A DNA stretch of 48,063 nt from Maricaulis sp. (GTDB lineage Bacteria > Pseudomonadota > Alphaproteobacteria > Caulobacterales > Maricaulaceae): assembly GCA_029251785.1 (NCBI GenBank), contig JAQXCQ010000096.1:1-48063 (forward strand), written 5' to 3'. The notes under the pieces are model-generated. The model ran no database searches. It worked only from the letters and a program-made list of their open reading frames with translations, and had not been told where the DNA came from. Positions 1 to 9,540 of the stretch are shown in pieces. The position numbers were made by a program, and so were the translations under genes. Every line of letters starts with the position of its first letter. The first letter of the stretch is position 1.

Positions 1-2237
1 GCGAGGGCGGCCAGGGTCGTAATGTCACTGACCGACGCGCCGAGGCGGGCGATTTGGACGGGGAGCTCAAAGCCTAGAAGCATTGGCCCCAGCACCGTCG
101 CACCTCCACTGACGCGCAATAGCTTTGTTGCGATGGAGGCGGAGTGGATGGCGGGCATGATCAGCACGTTTGCCGGGCCCTTAAGGCGAGAGAACGGGTA
201 GAGCGAGCGGTGGGCCGGATCGAGGGCGACGTCGACATTCATCTCACCCTCAAACTCGAAATCGACGCCGCGCTTTTCCAGTATCTGGACAGCGCGTTGC
301 AGCTTTTCGGTGCGCGTACCTGACGGATTGCCGAAGTTTGAATAGGACAGGAAGGCCACGCGCGGAGTGTAACCAAACCCCTTAGCGGCCGCAGCGGATT
401 GTTCTGCGATGTCGGCGAGTGCTTCGCTGTCCGGGAATTCCGTGACATTTGTGTCGGCGATAAACAGCGTCTGGTTATTGGCCAGGGCAATTGACATGCC
501 CATAACGCGCTCGCCCTCGGCCGGGTCGAGAACCAGGCTGACATCCTTAAGGGCGGCGTCATAGTTTCGCGTCAAGCCGGTGACCATACCATCGGCATCG
601 CCCATCTTGACCATGCAGGTGGAGAAGACATTGCGATCATTATTAACGAGGCGCTGAACGTCCCGGCGCAAATAACCCTTGCGCTGCAGGCGCTTGTAGA
701 GGAAGTCGGAATAATCGGCATTGCGCTCTGACAGCCGTGCATTGACGACTTCAATGGCATCTTCCGGCACGCCGACCAGGCGCATATTGGCCTTGGTGAT
801 TTCTTCGCGTCCGACAAGGATGGCGCGGCCCAATTCCTGAGTCTGGAAGCGATAGGCGGCACGGATCACTGCCGGCTCTTCGCCCTCGGCAAATACGATG
901 CGGCGCTCTTGACCCATAACTGCGCCCTGGATGCGTTGCAGCAAAGAGGCTGTTGGGTCGAGGCGGCGCGCAAGAGAGGCGCGGTAGGCGGTCATGTCGG
1001 CGATTGGTTTGCGGGCGACGCCGGTATCCATGGCGGCCTGGGCCACATAAGGCGGCACGTAGGAGATCAGGCGCGGATCGAAGGGTGAGGGGATGATGTA
1101 ATCCTTGCCGAAACTCGGACGTGCGCCGTGATAAGCAGCAGCCACTTCGTCGGGCACATCTTCCTTCGCCAGAGCGGCCAACGCATGGGCGGCCGCGATC
1201 TTCATTTCCTCATTGATCGTGCGGGCGCGGACATCGAGGGCTCCACGGAAAATATAGGGAAACCCGAGAACGTTATTGACCTGGTTGGGATAGTCGGACC
1301 GCCCAGTGGCAATGATCACGTCGTCGCGGGCGGCGCGGGCGTCCTCCGGGGTGATTTCCGGATCCGGATTGGCCATGGCAAAAATGATCGGCTCATCGGC
1401 CATGGAGCGGACCATGTCCTGTGTCAGAGCTCCGGCGACTGACAGGCCGAGGAAGCAATCGGCGCCGTTAACAGCTTCGGCCAGTGTGCGTTTGTCGGTG
1501 TTTGCCGCATGGGCGGCCTTCCACTGGTTGAGCCCTTCACGGCCCTGCCAGATGACCCCGCGACTGTCGCACAGGATCGCGTTTTCGCTCTGCACGCCCA
1601 TGGCCTTGATCAGTTCAAGCACCGCAATGCCGGCGGCGCCGGCACCATTGACCACCACTTTGAGATCCTTGATGCGGCGTCCGGTGATCTGGCAGGCATT
1701 GATGATGCCGGCGGCGGAGATAATGGCGGTGCCGTGCTGATCGTCATGGAAAACAGGCACGTCGAGCAATTCGCGCAAGCGCTGCTCGATGATGAAGCTT
1801 TCCGGACCCTTGATGTCTTCCAGATTGATGCCGCCAAAGGTGTTGCCGAAGCGACGGACGCATTCGATAAAAGCCTCCGGGTCTTCTTCCTCGACCTCGA
1901 TATCAATGGCATCGATGTCCGAGAAGCGCTTGAACAGGACAGCCTTGCCCTCCATCACCGGCTTGGAGGCCATGGCTCCCAGATTGCCGAGGCCAAGAAT
2001 GGCCGTCCCGTTTGAGACAACACCAACCATATTTCCCTTGGAGGTATAGTCGTAGACCGCGTCAGGATCTTCAGCGATGGCCTTGACGGGGGCGGCGACA
2101 CCGGGCGAATAGGCCAGTGACAGGTCGCGCTGCGTCGCCATGGGTTTGGTGGGCAGTAGGGCGATTTTGCCAGGGGTTGGGTCACTATGAAAGGCGAGGG
2201 CTTCCTCGTCATCAACCTTGCTGGTTCTGTCGTTCAT
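1..2237 (-). CDS. maeB: NADP-dependent malic enzyme with C-terminal phosphotransacetylase-like domain (3' end cut by window)
   Basis: Oxidative decarboxylation of malate to pyruvate with reduction of NADP, cytosolic, linking the TCA cycle to pyruvate. My reading of the minus strand from the ATG at 2235-2237 stays open to base 1 (745 codons plus two bases). The N-terminal malic domain shows SPGVAAPVKAI, YTSKGNMVGVVSNG, FSDIDAIDIEV and the metal-binding stretch VFHDDQHGTA. The NADP-binding fold follows with VVNGAGAAGIAVLELI. The C-terminal third (from about residue 440) reads as a phosphotransacetylase-type domain, which in MaeB proteins is thought to be regulatory. MaeB is usually about 750-770 residues, so only a short tail is missing. 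The start is supported by a GAAGGA Shine-Dalgarno about 10 bases upstream. It is divergent from mutS. Confidence 0.95.
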   Translation of the reverse strand, partial: MNDRTSKVDDEEALAFHSDPTPGKIALLPTKPMATQRDLSLAYSPGVAAPVKAIAEDPDAVYDYTSKGNMVGVVSNGTAILGLGNLGAMASKPVMEGKAVLFKRFSDIDAIDIEVEEEDPEAFIECVRRFGNTFGGINLEDIKGPESFIIEQRLRELLDVPVFHDDQHGTAIISAAGIINACQITGRRIKDLKVVVNGAGAAGIAVLELIKAMGVQSENAILCDSRGVIWQGREGLNQWKAAHAANTDKRTLAEAVNGADCFLGLSVAGALTQDMVRSMADEPIIFAMANPDPEITPEDARAARDDVIIATGRSDYPNQVNNVLGFPYIFRGALDVRARTINEEMKIAAAHALAALAKEDVPDEVAAAYHGARPSFGKDYIIPSPFDPRLISYVPPYVAQAAMDTGVARKPIADMTAYRASLARRLDPTASLLQRIQGAVMGQERRIVFAEGEEPAVIRAAYRFQTQELGRAILVGREEITKANMRLVGVPEDAIEVVNARLSERNADYSDFLYKRLQRKGYLRRDVQRLVNNDRNVFSTCMVKMGDADGMVTGLTRNYDAALKDVSLVLDPAEGERVMGMSIALANNQTLFIADTNVTEFPDSEALADIAEQSAAAAKGFGYTPRVAFLSYSNFGNPSGTRTEKLQRAVQILEKRGVDFEFEGEMNVDVALDPAHRSLYPFSRLKGPANVLIMPAIHSASIATKLLRVSGGATVLGPMLLGFELPVQIARLGASVSDITTLAAL

Positions 2238-2247
2238 ATTCGCCGGT

Positions 2248-2280
2248 CCTTCATTGGGCCTTCATTGGGCCTTCATTGGG
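2248..2280. repeat. Three tandem 11-bp repeats in the maeB leader
   Basis: The unit CCTTCATTGGG occurs three times head to tail without a mismatch, beginning 11 bases upstream of the maeB start. On the maeB strand each copy reads CCCAATGAAGG, and the copy nearest the gene supplies the GAAGGA Shine-Dalgarno. The array therefore looks like a multiplied ribosome-binding segment, and copy number could vary by slippage. It lies between the divergent maeB and mutS starts. Confidence 0.85.
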
Positions 2281-2357
2281 GTTTTCCCCTGCTATGTAGG
2301 GCTCTAGCCGTATCCGCACCTTGCACGCAAGGTGAAACCTCGCCACGGTTCCATATC

Positions 2358-5048
2358 ATGAATGCCCACGCCACACTTGCTATCCCGATGAGCCGCGAAT
2401 TTCCGTCGCCAGACGGGGCGACTCCGATGATGGAGCAATTCCTCGCCCTGCGCGCCGAGGCACCCGGGGACGCGCTGCTGTTTTATCGCATGGGCGATTT
2501 TTATGAGCTGTTCTTCGACGATGCGGTGCGAGCGGCAGCGGCGCTTGATATTGCGCTTACCAAGCGTGGCCAGCATGCCGGCGAAGATATCCCAATGTGC
2601 GGCGTGCCGGCTGCAACGGCGGAAGCGTATCTGGCACGCCTGATCAAGGCTGGCTTTAAGGTCGCTGTTGGTGAGCAGATGGAAAGCCCGAAGGTGGCCA
2701 AGGCTCGCGGGGCGAAATCGGTGGTCCGACGCGCGATCACGCGTGTGGTCACCCCGGGTACGCTGACGGAAGATTCCCTTCTGGATCCACGCGTGTCTAA
2801 CCGTATTGCCGCGCTGGCCCGACTGGCGTCCGGTGAGGCGGCCTTGGCCTGGGCAGAAATGTCGACGGGTGAATTTGCCGTGACTGCGATCGCGCCAGCA
2901 AACATCACTGCCGAGCTGGCGGCCATGAATCCGGCGGAATTACTGTTGGAAGAAGCGCAATATACCGACGGTGCAGAGCTGGCACCGCGCTCCACCATTA
3001 CGCCTTTGCCGCGTGCCAAGTTTGATGCGGCTTCGGCCGAGCGCCAGCTGAAGGGACATTTTGGTGTTCGTGAGCTGGATGCGTTTGGCGTGTTCTCGAA
3101 GGCGGAACGCGCGGCGCTGGGGGCTCTGCTAGATTATTTGTGCCTGTCGCAGGCGGGTGGATCTCCCAAACTCTCGCCCCCCCGACAGGTCGTCGAAGGC
3201 GCGGTTTTGGCCGTAGATCCGGCGACGCGTGCCAGTCTGGAAATTGATCGCACCCTGTCGGGCTCCCGCAAGGGATCGCTTCTGGATGCTATTGATCGGA
3301 CAGTGACGGCACCGGGTGCTCGCTGTCTGGCCGAGCGATTGGGGCGCCCTCTGACAGATATTGCGGTGATCAATGCCCGGCTTGATGCGGTCGGTTTCTT
3401 CGTCACCTCAGCAGACACACGTCGCATTTGCCGCGACCGATTGCGGGCGGCGGGCGATGCCGAACGGGCTCTGTCGAGGTTGCTGCTTGGCCGGGGCGGA
3501 CCGCGCGATATGAAGGCGTTGTCGGCCGCTCTTGAGGAAGGCGCCGCACTGGCATCAGCGGTACAGGGTGCGCCCTTGTCGGCTCCGCCCCTCAATATTC
3601 AGCGCAATATTGAAGCCCTGACCCTCGACGACAAGCCGGAGCTGGCAGCGCTCCTGACTGATCTTGAGCGGGCGGTGATCGATGAACCACCCCTGCTGGC
3701 GCGTGATGGTGGATTCGTTGCGGAGGGCTGGCGGCCGGAGCTGGATGAGACTCGCGGATTGCGTGATGAATCTCGGCGTGTGGTCGCTGGTCTGCAGCAA
3801 ACTTATGCCGAGGCGAGCGGCGTGGCGGCGCTGAAGGTCAAGCACAATAATGTGTTGGGCTATTTTGTCGAAGTGACGGCGAAAAACGGCGATGCCCTGA
3901 TGGGCAATGAGGCGTTTATCCATCGTCAAACGATGGCCAATGCGGTGCGTTTCACAACGACTGAACTTGCTAAGCTTGAAGCCAAAATTTCCAGTGCCGG
4001 TGAACGTGCCTTAGCGATGGAGATTGATGTTTTCAACGGCTTGCGAGACCGGGTAGAGGCGCAAGCTGAGCCGATCCGCGCTTCTTCTCACGCCTTGGCC
4101 GAGCTGGATGTGGCGACCGCTCTGGCGGAGTGGTCAGTCGAGACGGATGCGTGTCGGCCGGTGATCGATGAGAGTTGCCGATTTGCGGTTGAGGGTGGAC
4201 GTCACCCGGTTGTTGAAATTGCCCTGGAGCGAAGCGGTGAGGGCCGGTTTACACCGAATGATTGCGCCTTGGACGGCGCTGGCGGAGCAGCACCTCGTTT
4301 GATGCTTGTGACGGGCCCGAACATGGCCGGTAAGTCCACCTATTTGCGTCAGAATGCACTGATGTTGATGTTGGCCCAATCGGGCTGTCATGTGCCGGCG
4401 CGAGCAGCGCATATTGGTATTGCGGACCGCTTGTATTCTCGTGTGGGTGCTGCGGATGATCTGGCGCGTGGGCGCTCGACCTTTATGGCGGAGATGATCG
4501 AGACCGCGGCTATCCTCAATCAGGCGACCGAACGAAGTTTCGTCATTCTGGACGAAATTGGCCGCGGAACATCGACCTTTGACGGACTGTCGATCGCCTG
4601 GTCTGCGGCTGAACATCTGCATGGCGTCAATCAATGCCGGGCCTTGTTTGCCACGCATTATCACGAGTTGACCCGTTTGATCGATGAGATGGATGGCGCG
4701 GCCAATTGGTCTTTGAAGGCGCGTGAGTGGAAGGGTGAGCTGGTCTTCCTGCATGAAGTTGGACCGGGTGCTGCCGACCGGTCCTACGGTATTGAGGTGG
4801 CGCGGCGGGCTGGGTTGCCGCCCGTGGCCATCAAACGCGCTCAAGTGATCCTGGACCGGCTTGAAGCGGAGGGCGCGCCGGCGGCGGCACTGGCTGAATT
4901 GCCGCTTTTTGCGGCGTTGGAACCGGCAGTCGAGCGTGGTCCCTCGGCGGTGGAAATGCGGCTCGCCGATATCGACCCGGATGGGTTGGCGCCGCGTGAG
5001 GCCCTTGAATTACTCTACGCGCTGAAATCTATCGCAGAGAAAGCGTGA
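2358..5048 (+). CDS. mutS: DNA mismatch repair protein MutS
   Basis: Recognises base mismatches and short loops and recruits MutL. The protein is 896 residues, normal for alphaproteobacterial MutS. The mismatch-contacting Phe-X-Glu motif is F48-Y49-E50 within MGDFYELFFDD. The ABC-type ATPase domain has Walker A GPNMAGKST (653-661) and Walker B plus signature around DEIGRGTSTFDG (from 732), followed by the FATHYHEL segment. The frame is open further upstream to 2187, but the ATG at 2358 is chosen because the family begins just before the segment MMEQFLALRAEAPGD and the upstream part would run into the maeB leader repeats. It is divergent from maeB, and glnD follows after 34 bases. Confidence 0.96.
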   Translation: MNAHATLAIPMSREFPSPDGATPMMEQFLALRAEAPGDALLFYRMGDFYELFFDDAVRAAAALDIALTKRGQHAGEDIPMCGVPAATAEAYLARLIKAGFKVAVGEQMESPKVAKARGAKSVVRRAITRVVTPGTLTEDSLLDPRVSNRIAALARLASGEAALAWAEMSTGEFAVTAIAPANITAELAAMNPAELLLEEAQYTDGAELAPRSTITPLPRAKFDAASAERQLKGHFGVRELDAFGVFSKAERAALGALLDYLCLSQAGGSPKLSPPRQVVEGAVLAVDPATRASLEIDRTLSGSRKGSLLDAIDRTVTAPGARCLAERLGRPLTDIAVINARLDAVGFFVTSADTRRICRDRLRAAGDAERALSRLLLGRGGPRDMKALSAALEEGAALASAVQGAPLSAPPLNIQRNIEALTLDDKPELAALLTDLERAVIDEPPLLARDGGFVAEGWRPELDETRGLRDESRRVVAGLQQTYAEASGVAALKVKHNNVLGYFVEVTAKNGDALMGNEAFIHRQTMANAVRFTTTELAKLEAKISSAGERALAMEIDVFNGLRDRVEAQAEPIRASSHALAELDVATALAEWSVETDACRPVIDESCRFAVEGGRHPVVEIALERSGEGRFTPNDCALDGAGGAAPRLMLVTGPNMAGKSTYLRQNALMLMLAQSGCHVPARAAHIGIADRLYSRVGAADDLARGRSTFMAEMIETAAILNQATERSFVILDEIGRGTSTFDGLSIAWSAAEHLHGVNQCRALFATHYHELTRLIDEMDGAANWSLKAREWKGELVFLHEVGPGAADRSYGIEVARRAGLPPVAIKRAQVILDRLEAEGAPAAALAELPLFAALEPAVERGPSAVEMRLADIDPDGLAPREALELLYALKSIAEKA

Positions 5049-5082
5049 CGATGTCGGGGCGAAAAGGTAATTTGTTGCCACG

Positions 5083-7881
5083 ATGACCCTTCCTGCCTCT
5101 CTTGAAGCCTTGAAGCTACGTTCACAGATTGCGGCAGCAATCTCGTCGGATGGTTGGGATGCGCCAGCGGCCAGGGCGGCCGGTCTGGCCCATATCCGTA
5201 AAAAGCTGGACAAGTTCAATGCGCGCGCGCGCGGCTGCCTGGAGGGAGCCGGCGGCGGCGCTGTGGCTTCACAAGTATTGTGCGAGGGTGTGCGGGTTTG
5301 TCTGCACGCCCTCTTCGATTCAATGGCTTCGGAGGATCTCGTTGGATCTCGTGGGGTTAGTTTGTGTGCGACCGGCGGGTTTGGCGCGGGACAATTGGCT
5401 CCGGCTTCGGATGTAGATTTGCTGTTCATCAAACCCGGAACGAGCAGTGAGGAGACGGACCGCTTTTTGGAGCGCGTGCTTTACGCCCTGTGGGATCTGA
5501 AAATCGACGTCGGCGGCGGCGCTTGTCGCACCATTCAAGACACGATCGAACTGGTTGAGAAAGACGCGTCGGAGCGAACAGCGCTGCTGAGTTTGCGAGC
5601 GGTAGCCGGTGATCGTGACGCGCCTGAAGAGCTGGTGCGCCGGTTTCGGCAGGAAATTGTCAAGGGCCACGAGACTGAGTTTGTGGAGGCTAAGCTGCGC
5701 GAGCGTGATGCGCGCATCGAAAACTCTGGGCGATCGCGATACTCAGTCGAGCCGAACTTGAAATCTGCAAAGGGCGGTTTGCGTGATTTGCAATTGATGC
5801 GCTGGCTTGCCCTGTTCCTGTATGGTGCCGACGCGTTTGAGCGTTGGGTGGGTACTCGGCTGCTGTCGCTGGGGGATGTGGACCGCTATATCGCTGCGGA
5901 CGATTTTTTATGGACGGTTCGGTTTCACCTTCACGATTTGTCCGGATCAAAAAATGACCGGCTGAGCTTCGACTTGCAGCCCGAAATTGCCCAACGAATG
6001 GGTTATGAGGACGGTGCGGATGAGAGTGCGGTCGAGCGTTTCATGGGGCGCTATTTTCGTACAGCGATGGATGTTGGCGGGCTCACACGCCTGGTTTGCG
6101 CCAAGTTGGAGGCGGATGCCTGGAAGGCGAAGCCGAAGGGGCTTGCACGGTTTTTGCCGGGATCAGAAGCGACAGATGATCCGGAGATTGGTGCATTCGT
6201 TTTGCGAGACGGACGTTTGGATTTCGCGCACCCCAAGCAGATCACCGACGACCCCGTTCAGTTGTTGGAATTTTTCCACATTGCATCGTCGCGACAATTG
6301 GATTTGCACCCTGAGGCGATGGCGCGGGTCGGTCGAACCCTGCATCATGTCGATGACGGCTATCGAAGCGACCCACGGGCAGCGCGGGCATTTTTTGCGG
6401 TGTTGCTAGACTCGCCTGCTCCGATGGCGGTTTTGCGCCTGATGACTGAGACAGGTTTGCTCGGCCAGTTTATTCCGGAATTTGGCGATATTGTCGGGCG
6501 TACCCAGTTCAACATGTACCACCATTATACCGTCGATGAGCACACACTTCAGGCCGTTGGCTGGCTGCGTGAGATTGAGGACGGGCTTCATCCTGAAATG
6601 CATCCGTTGACGACAATTATCGCGCCTTTGGTGAAGAACCGGCGGGCTTTGCATCTGGCGATTTTACTGCACGACACAGGCAAGGGTTCCGGAGATCAAT
6701 GCGATGAGGGAGCGATTCGGGCTTTGTCTGTGTGCCGGCGTCTGGGGCTTGATGAATCTGAGTGCGAGTTAGTGTCGTGGCTTGTGCAGACGCATCTGTT
6801 GATGAGTGACACCGCCCAACGGCGCGACCTGGGCGACCCCAAGACAGTTCGTGATTTCGCGAAGGCTGTTGGAAATCTGGAGAAATTGCGACTGCTCACC
6901 CTGCTGACAACTGTCGACATTCGTGCTGTTGGCCCGGGTGTTTGGAATGGTTGGAAGGGTCAGCTTATGCGGGAGCTTTATGGCTCGACCGAGGCGTTAC
7001 TCCATGTGCAGGGCGATGAAACTGATCATGCTGGTGAAGTCCTAGCGCAACGCGCTGATAAGGCCCGCGCCTCTTTGAAGGATCGGATGGAACGGGTGAA
7101 TCCCGATTTTGCCCAGTGGTGGATTGAGGAAGTACCAGATTCCTATTGGACCGCGTTTGCGGAGGAAGACCGTTTTCGACATGCGGCGTTTGCCCGGCAA
7201 ATCTTTGAGAATGAGTTATTGCCGTCAGCTGCCATAAGAGTTGATAAACGCCGCGCAGCAACGGAGGTCATGATCTGGGCTCCAGATCGCGAGCGTATAT
7301 TCGCAGATCTGGCAGCTGCAATTGCGGAAATGCGCGCAGATGTGGTCGGGGCGAGCATTACCACAACCTCGTCGGAGCATGTCTTTGATATCTTCCATGT
7401 CCAGGACGCGACCGGACAACCTTTTGGGGCGGATGACGACTTCCAAATGACACGCTTGTTGCAGCACTTGAAGGAGGTCGCGCTCGGCGAAAAACCCGTT
7501 CGACGCCGCCGCCGACTGGCGCTTAAACAGCGTGATGCGGCCTTTCGAGTTACTCCACACGTCGCGATTTTTAACGACATTTCGGAATATGCAACTGTGA
7601 TTGAAACGACGGGGCGGGACCGACCCGGCCTGATGGCCGAGCTAGCAGATGTTTTGGCCGACGAAAGATTGTCCCTCATCTCAGCTCAGATCGATGGCTA
7701 TGGTGAACGTGCGACCGATGTGTTTTATGTCACGGTCAGGGGTGAAAAGCTCGAAGATGAGCACTTGAAAGCGCGCGTGATCGATGGGCTTCTGGCAGTG
7801 TTTACCCAGGGTGAAAGCGAGCTCGATGAAACAGCAGCCAAGCGCGGAATTGCCCGCGCACGCGCCAGCGCGCTGAGGTAG
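5083..7881 (+). CDS. glnD: Bifunctional PII uridylyltransferase/uridylyl-removing enzyme GlnD, with two unusual substitutions
   Basis: Nitrogen sensor that adds UMP to PII proteins at low glutamine and removes it at high glutamine. The 932 residues match the family length. Order: nucleotidyltransferase domain with the acidic pair D110/D112 in APASDVDLLF; linker; HD domain with H530-D531 in LLHDTGKG; two ACT domains (about 726-800 and 840-915, with ETTGRDRPGLMAELADVL). Two oddities are visible. The usual GGYGRGEL signature reads GGFGAGQL (Arg to Ala at 102, Glu to Gln at 104). The HD-domain stretch usually containing GGDHS reads GSGDQCDEG, with Gln539 in place of the histidine. The frame is otherwise intact. 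murJ follows after 7 bases, so the two are probably co-transcribed. Confidence 0.94.
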   Translation: MTLPASLEALKLRSQIAAAISSDGWDAPAARAAGLAHIRKKLDKFNARARGCLEGAGGGAVASQVLCEGVRVCLHALFDSMASEDLVGSRGVSLCATGGFGAGQLAPASDVDLLFIKPGTSSEETDRFLERVLYALWDLKIDVGGGACRTIQDTIELVEKDASERTALLSLRAVAGDRDAPEELVRRFRQEIVKGHETEFVEAKLRERDARIENSGRSRYSVEPNLKSAKGGLRDLQLMRWLALFLYGADAFERWVGTRLLSLGDVDRYIAADDFLWTVRFHLHDLSGSKNDRLSFDLQPEIAQRMGYEDGADESAVERFMGRYFRTAMDVGGLTRLVCAKLEADAWKAKPKGLARFLPGSEATDDPEIGAFVLRDGRLDFAHPKQITDDPVQLLEFFHIASSRQLDLHPEAMARVGRTLHHVDDGYRSDPRAARAFFAVLLDSPAPMAVLRLMTETGLLGQFIPEFGDIVGRTQFNMYHHYTVDEHTLQAVGWLREIEDGLHPEMHPLTTIIAPLVKNRRALHLAILLHDTGKGSGDQCDEGAIRALSVCRRLGLDESECELVSWLVQTHLLMSDTAQRRDLGDPKTVRDFAKAVGNLEKLRLLTLLTTVDIRAVGPGVWNGWKGQLMRELYGSTEALLHVQGDETDHAGEVLAQRADKARASLKDRMERVNPDFAQWWIEEVPDSYWTAFAEEDRFRHAAFARQIFENELLPSAAIRVDKRRAATEVMIWAPDRERIFADLAAAIAEMRADVVGASITTTSSEHVFDIFHVQDATGQPFGADDDFQMTRLLQHLKEVALGEKPVRRRRRLALKQRDAAFRVTPHVAIFNDISEYATVIETTGRDRPGLMAELADVLADERLSLISAQIDGYGERATDVFYVTVRGEKLEDEHLKARVIDGLLAVFTQGESELDETAAKRGIARARASALR

Positions 7882-7888
7882 AAAATTC

Positions 7889-9451
7889 ATGCGATTATTG
7901 CGTTCCACAGCGGTGGTCGGTGCGATGACCATGGGAAGCCGGGTGCTGGGCTTTGTGCGGGATATATTGCTGGCGGCCGCGCTTGGCGCTGGACCTGTGG
8001 CAGATGCGTTTGTGGTGGCTCTGCGGATACCAAATCTATTTCGGCGCTGGTTTGCAGAGGGGGCTTTTAATGCTGCCTTTGTCCCGCTTTATTCCCGGCG
8101 AATGGAGGAAGAAGGCGGTGGAGCCGCGGATGATTTTGCCTCGGACGTCCTCTCTGTTTTGATTGTCACGCTTGGCGTCTTGGTCGTGGGGTCACAATTG
8201 GCGATGCCATGGCTGATGCGGTTAATGGCACCCGGATTTCTTGATGATCCCGACAAATTCGGCCTAACGGTCCTGTTTACCCAGATCACCATGCCTTACC
8301 TGCTCTTGATGTCACTGACAGCGATGGTGGGCGGGGCGCTGAACGCCCGAGACAAGTTTGCTGCCGCGGCAGGTGCGCCAATCCTGCTCAATGTCGTGCT
8401 GATCAGCCTGTTATATTGGGCGCCTCTGGACCAGGCTCTGACGGGGCGAAATATTTCGATCGGTGTGACGGCGTCAGGGGTCTTACAGGCGCTTATGTTG
8501 TTTTGGGCCGCCCGGCGTGCAGGTGTGAAGCTCAAGCTTGGTTTTCCGAAACTGACACCGGGTGTGAAGCGTTTGATTGTGCTCGGTGTGCCGGGGGCGG
8601 TCGCGGCCGGCGTGACACAGATTAATATTACGATCAGTCAGATCGTCGCATCTTTCCAAGATGGAGCGGTTTCGCTGTTGTATTACGCCGACCGGCTTTA
8701 CCAATTACCGCTGGGTGTCATCGGAATCGCCATGGGCGTTGCTCTGCTGCCGATGCTGACAAAGCGGATCCGCGCGAATGATACGCAGGGGGCGGCGAAT
8801 GCCATGAACCGCGCCGTGGAGATTTCCATGGCACTAACACTTCCCGCTGCCGCGGCACTGGCTGTCATGCCGAATTTCCTCGCGGAAGGTCTGTTCATGC
8901 GAGCTGAATTCACCATCGAACACGCCCGCGGGGTTGCGTATGCGGTGTTGGCATTTGCTCTGGGCTTGCCAGCCTTTGTGATGATCAAAGTCTTGTCACC
9001 GTCCTATTTCGCGCGGGAGGATACGGCAACACCGATGCGGTTTGCCGGAATATCGATGATCATCAATGTCGTCTTGGGCGTGGGAGCTTTTTGGTTGGTT
9101 CGACAATATTGGCCAAATCTCGGTCATGTCGGGTTGGCGGCGGCAACTTCAGTGGCGGGATGGGTCAATGCGCTCTTATTGTTGCGGGGTGTTGTTGCCT
9201 CGGGCGGGCTGATCATCGATGAACGGTTGAAGTCGCGGGGCCCGCGGATATTGGTGTCGGCGGTTGGAATGGCTGTCGTTGTTGGTTACGGGGCTCAATA
9301 CTCAGATGTGCTGACGGAGCTCGCTTTTGGCTCGAGATTGCTCGCCCTGCTTGTTTTGACGGGAATTGGCGGGATCACCTATTGCGCTCTGGCGCTGGTG
9401 ACCGGTGCACTAAAGCCCTCTGAAATTCGCCAAGCGCTGAAACGATCCTAA
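7889..9451 (+). CDS. murJ: Lipid II flippase MurJ (MviN family)
   Basis: Integral inner-membrane protein that flips the peptidoglycan precursor lipid II to the periplasmic side. The 520 residues contain about 14 hydrophobic segments. The N-terminus is typical of the family (GSRVLGFVRDILLAAALG, then FRRWFAEGAFNAAFVPLY), with the conserved charged residues of the central cavity in these first helices. It starts 7 bases after the glnD stop. The order glnD-murJ-trpS is common in alphaproteobacteria as I know them. No strong Shine-Dalgarno is visible, which suggests translational coupling to glnD. Confidence 0.95.
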   Translation: MRLLRSTAVVGAMTMGSRVLGFVRDILLAAALGAGPVADAFVVALRIPNLFRRWFAEGAFNAAFVPLYSRRMEEEGGGAADDFASDVLSVLIVTLGVLVVGSQLAMPWLMRLMAPGFLDDPDKFGLTVLFTQITMPYLLLMSLTAMVGGALNARDKFAAAAGAPILLNVVLISLLYWAPLDQALTGRNISIGVTASGVLQALMLFWAARRAGVKLKLGFPKLTPGVKRLIVLGVPGAVAAGVTQINITISQIVASFQDGAVSLLYYADRLYQLPLGVIGIAMGVALLPMLTKRIRANDTQGAANAMNRAVEISMALTLPAAAALAVMPNFLAEGLFMRAEFTIEHARGVAYAVLAFALGLPAFVMIKVLSPSYFAREDTATPMRFAGISMIINVVLGVGAFWLVRQYWPNLGHVGLAAATSVAGWVNALLLLRGVVASGGLIIDERLKSRGPRILVSAVGMAVVVGYGAQYSDVLTELAFGSRLLALLVLTGIGGITYCALALVTGALKPSEIRQALKRS

Positions 9452-9540
9452 GCCATTTCTTGCGCCGCAGACTTGAGCGTAATCTCCGGCGCGGGTAAGA
9501 GCGTGTCTCCTATTTTCCTCCTTCCACCAGAGGCGTATCG

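Noticed and set aside
2187-2357. Longer MutS start giving 953 residues
   Set aside because: The extra 57 residues cover the maeB start and its tandem repeats, show no MutS similarity, and have no ribosome site.
4134-4844. Minus-strand open frame of 236 codons inside mutS
   Set aside because: It is antisense to the ATPase domain of MutS, which is intact; there is no ribosome site or recognisable motif.
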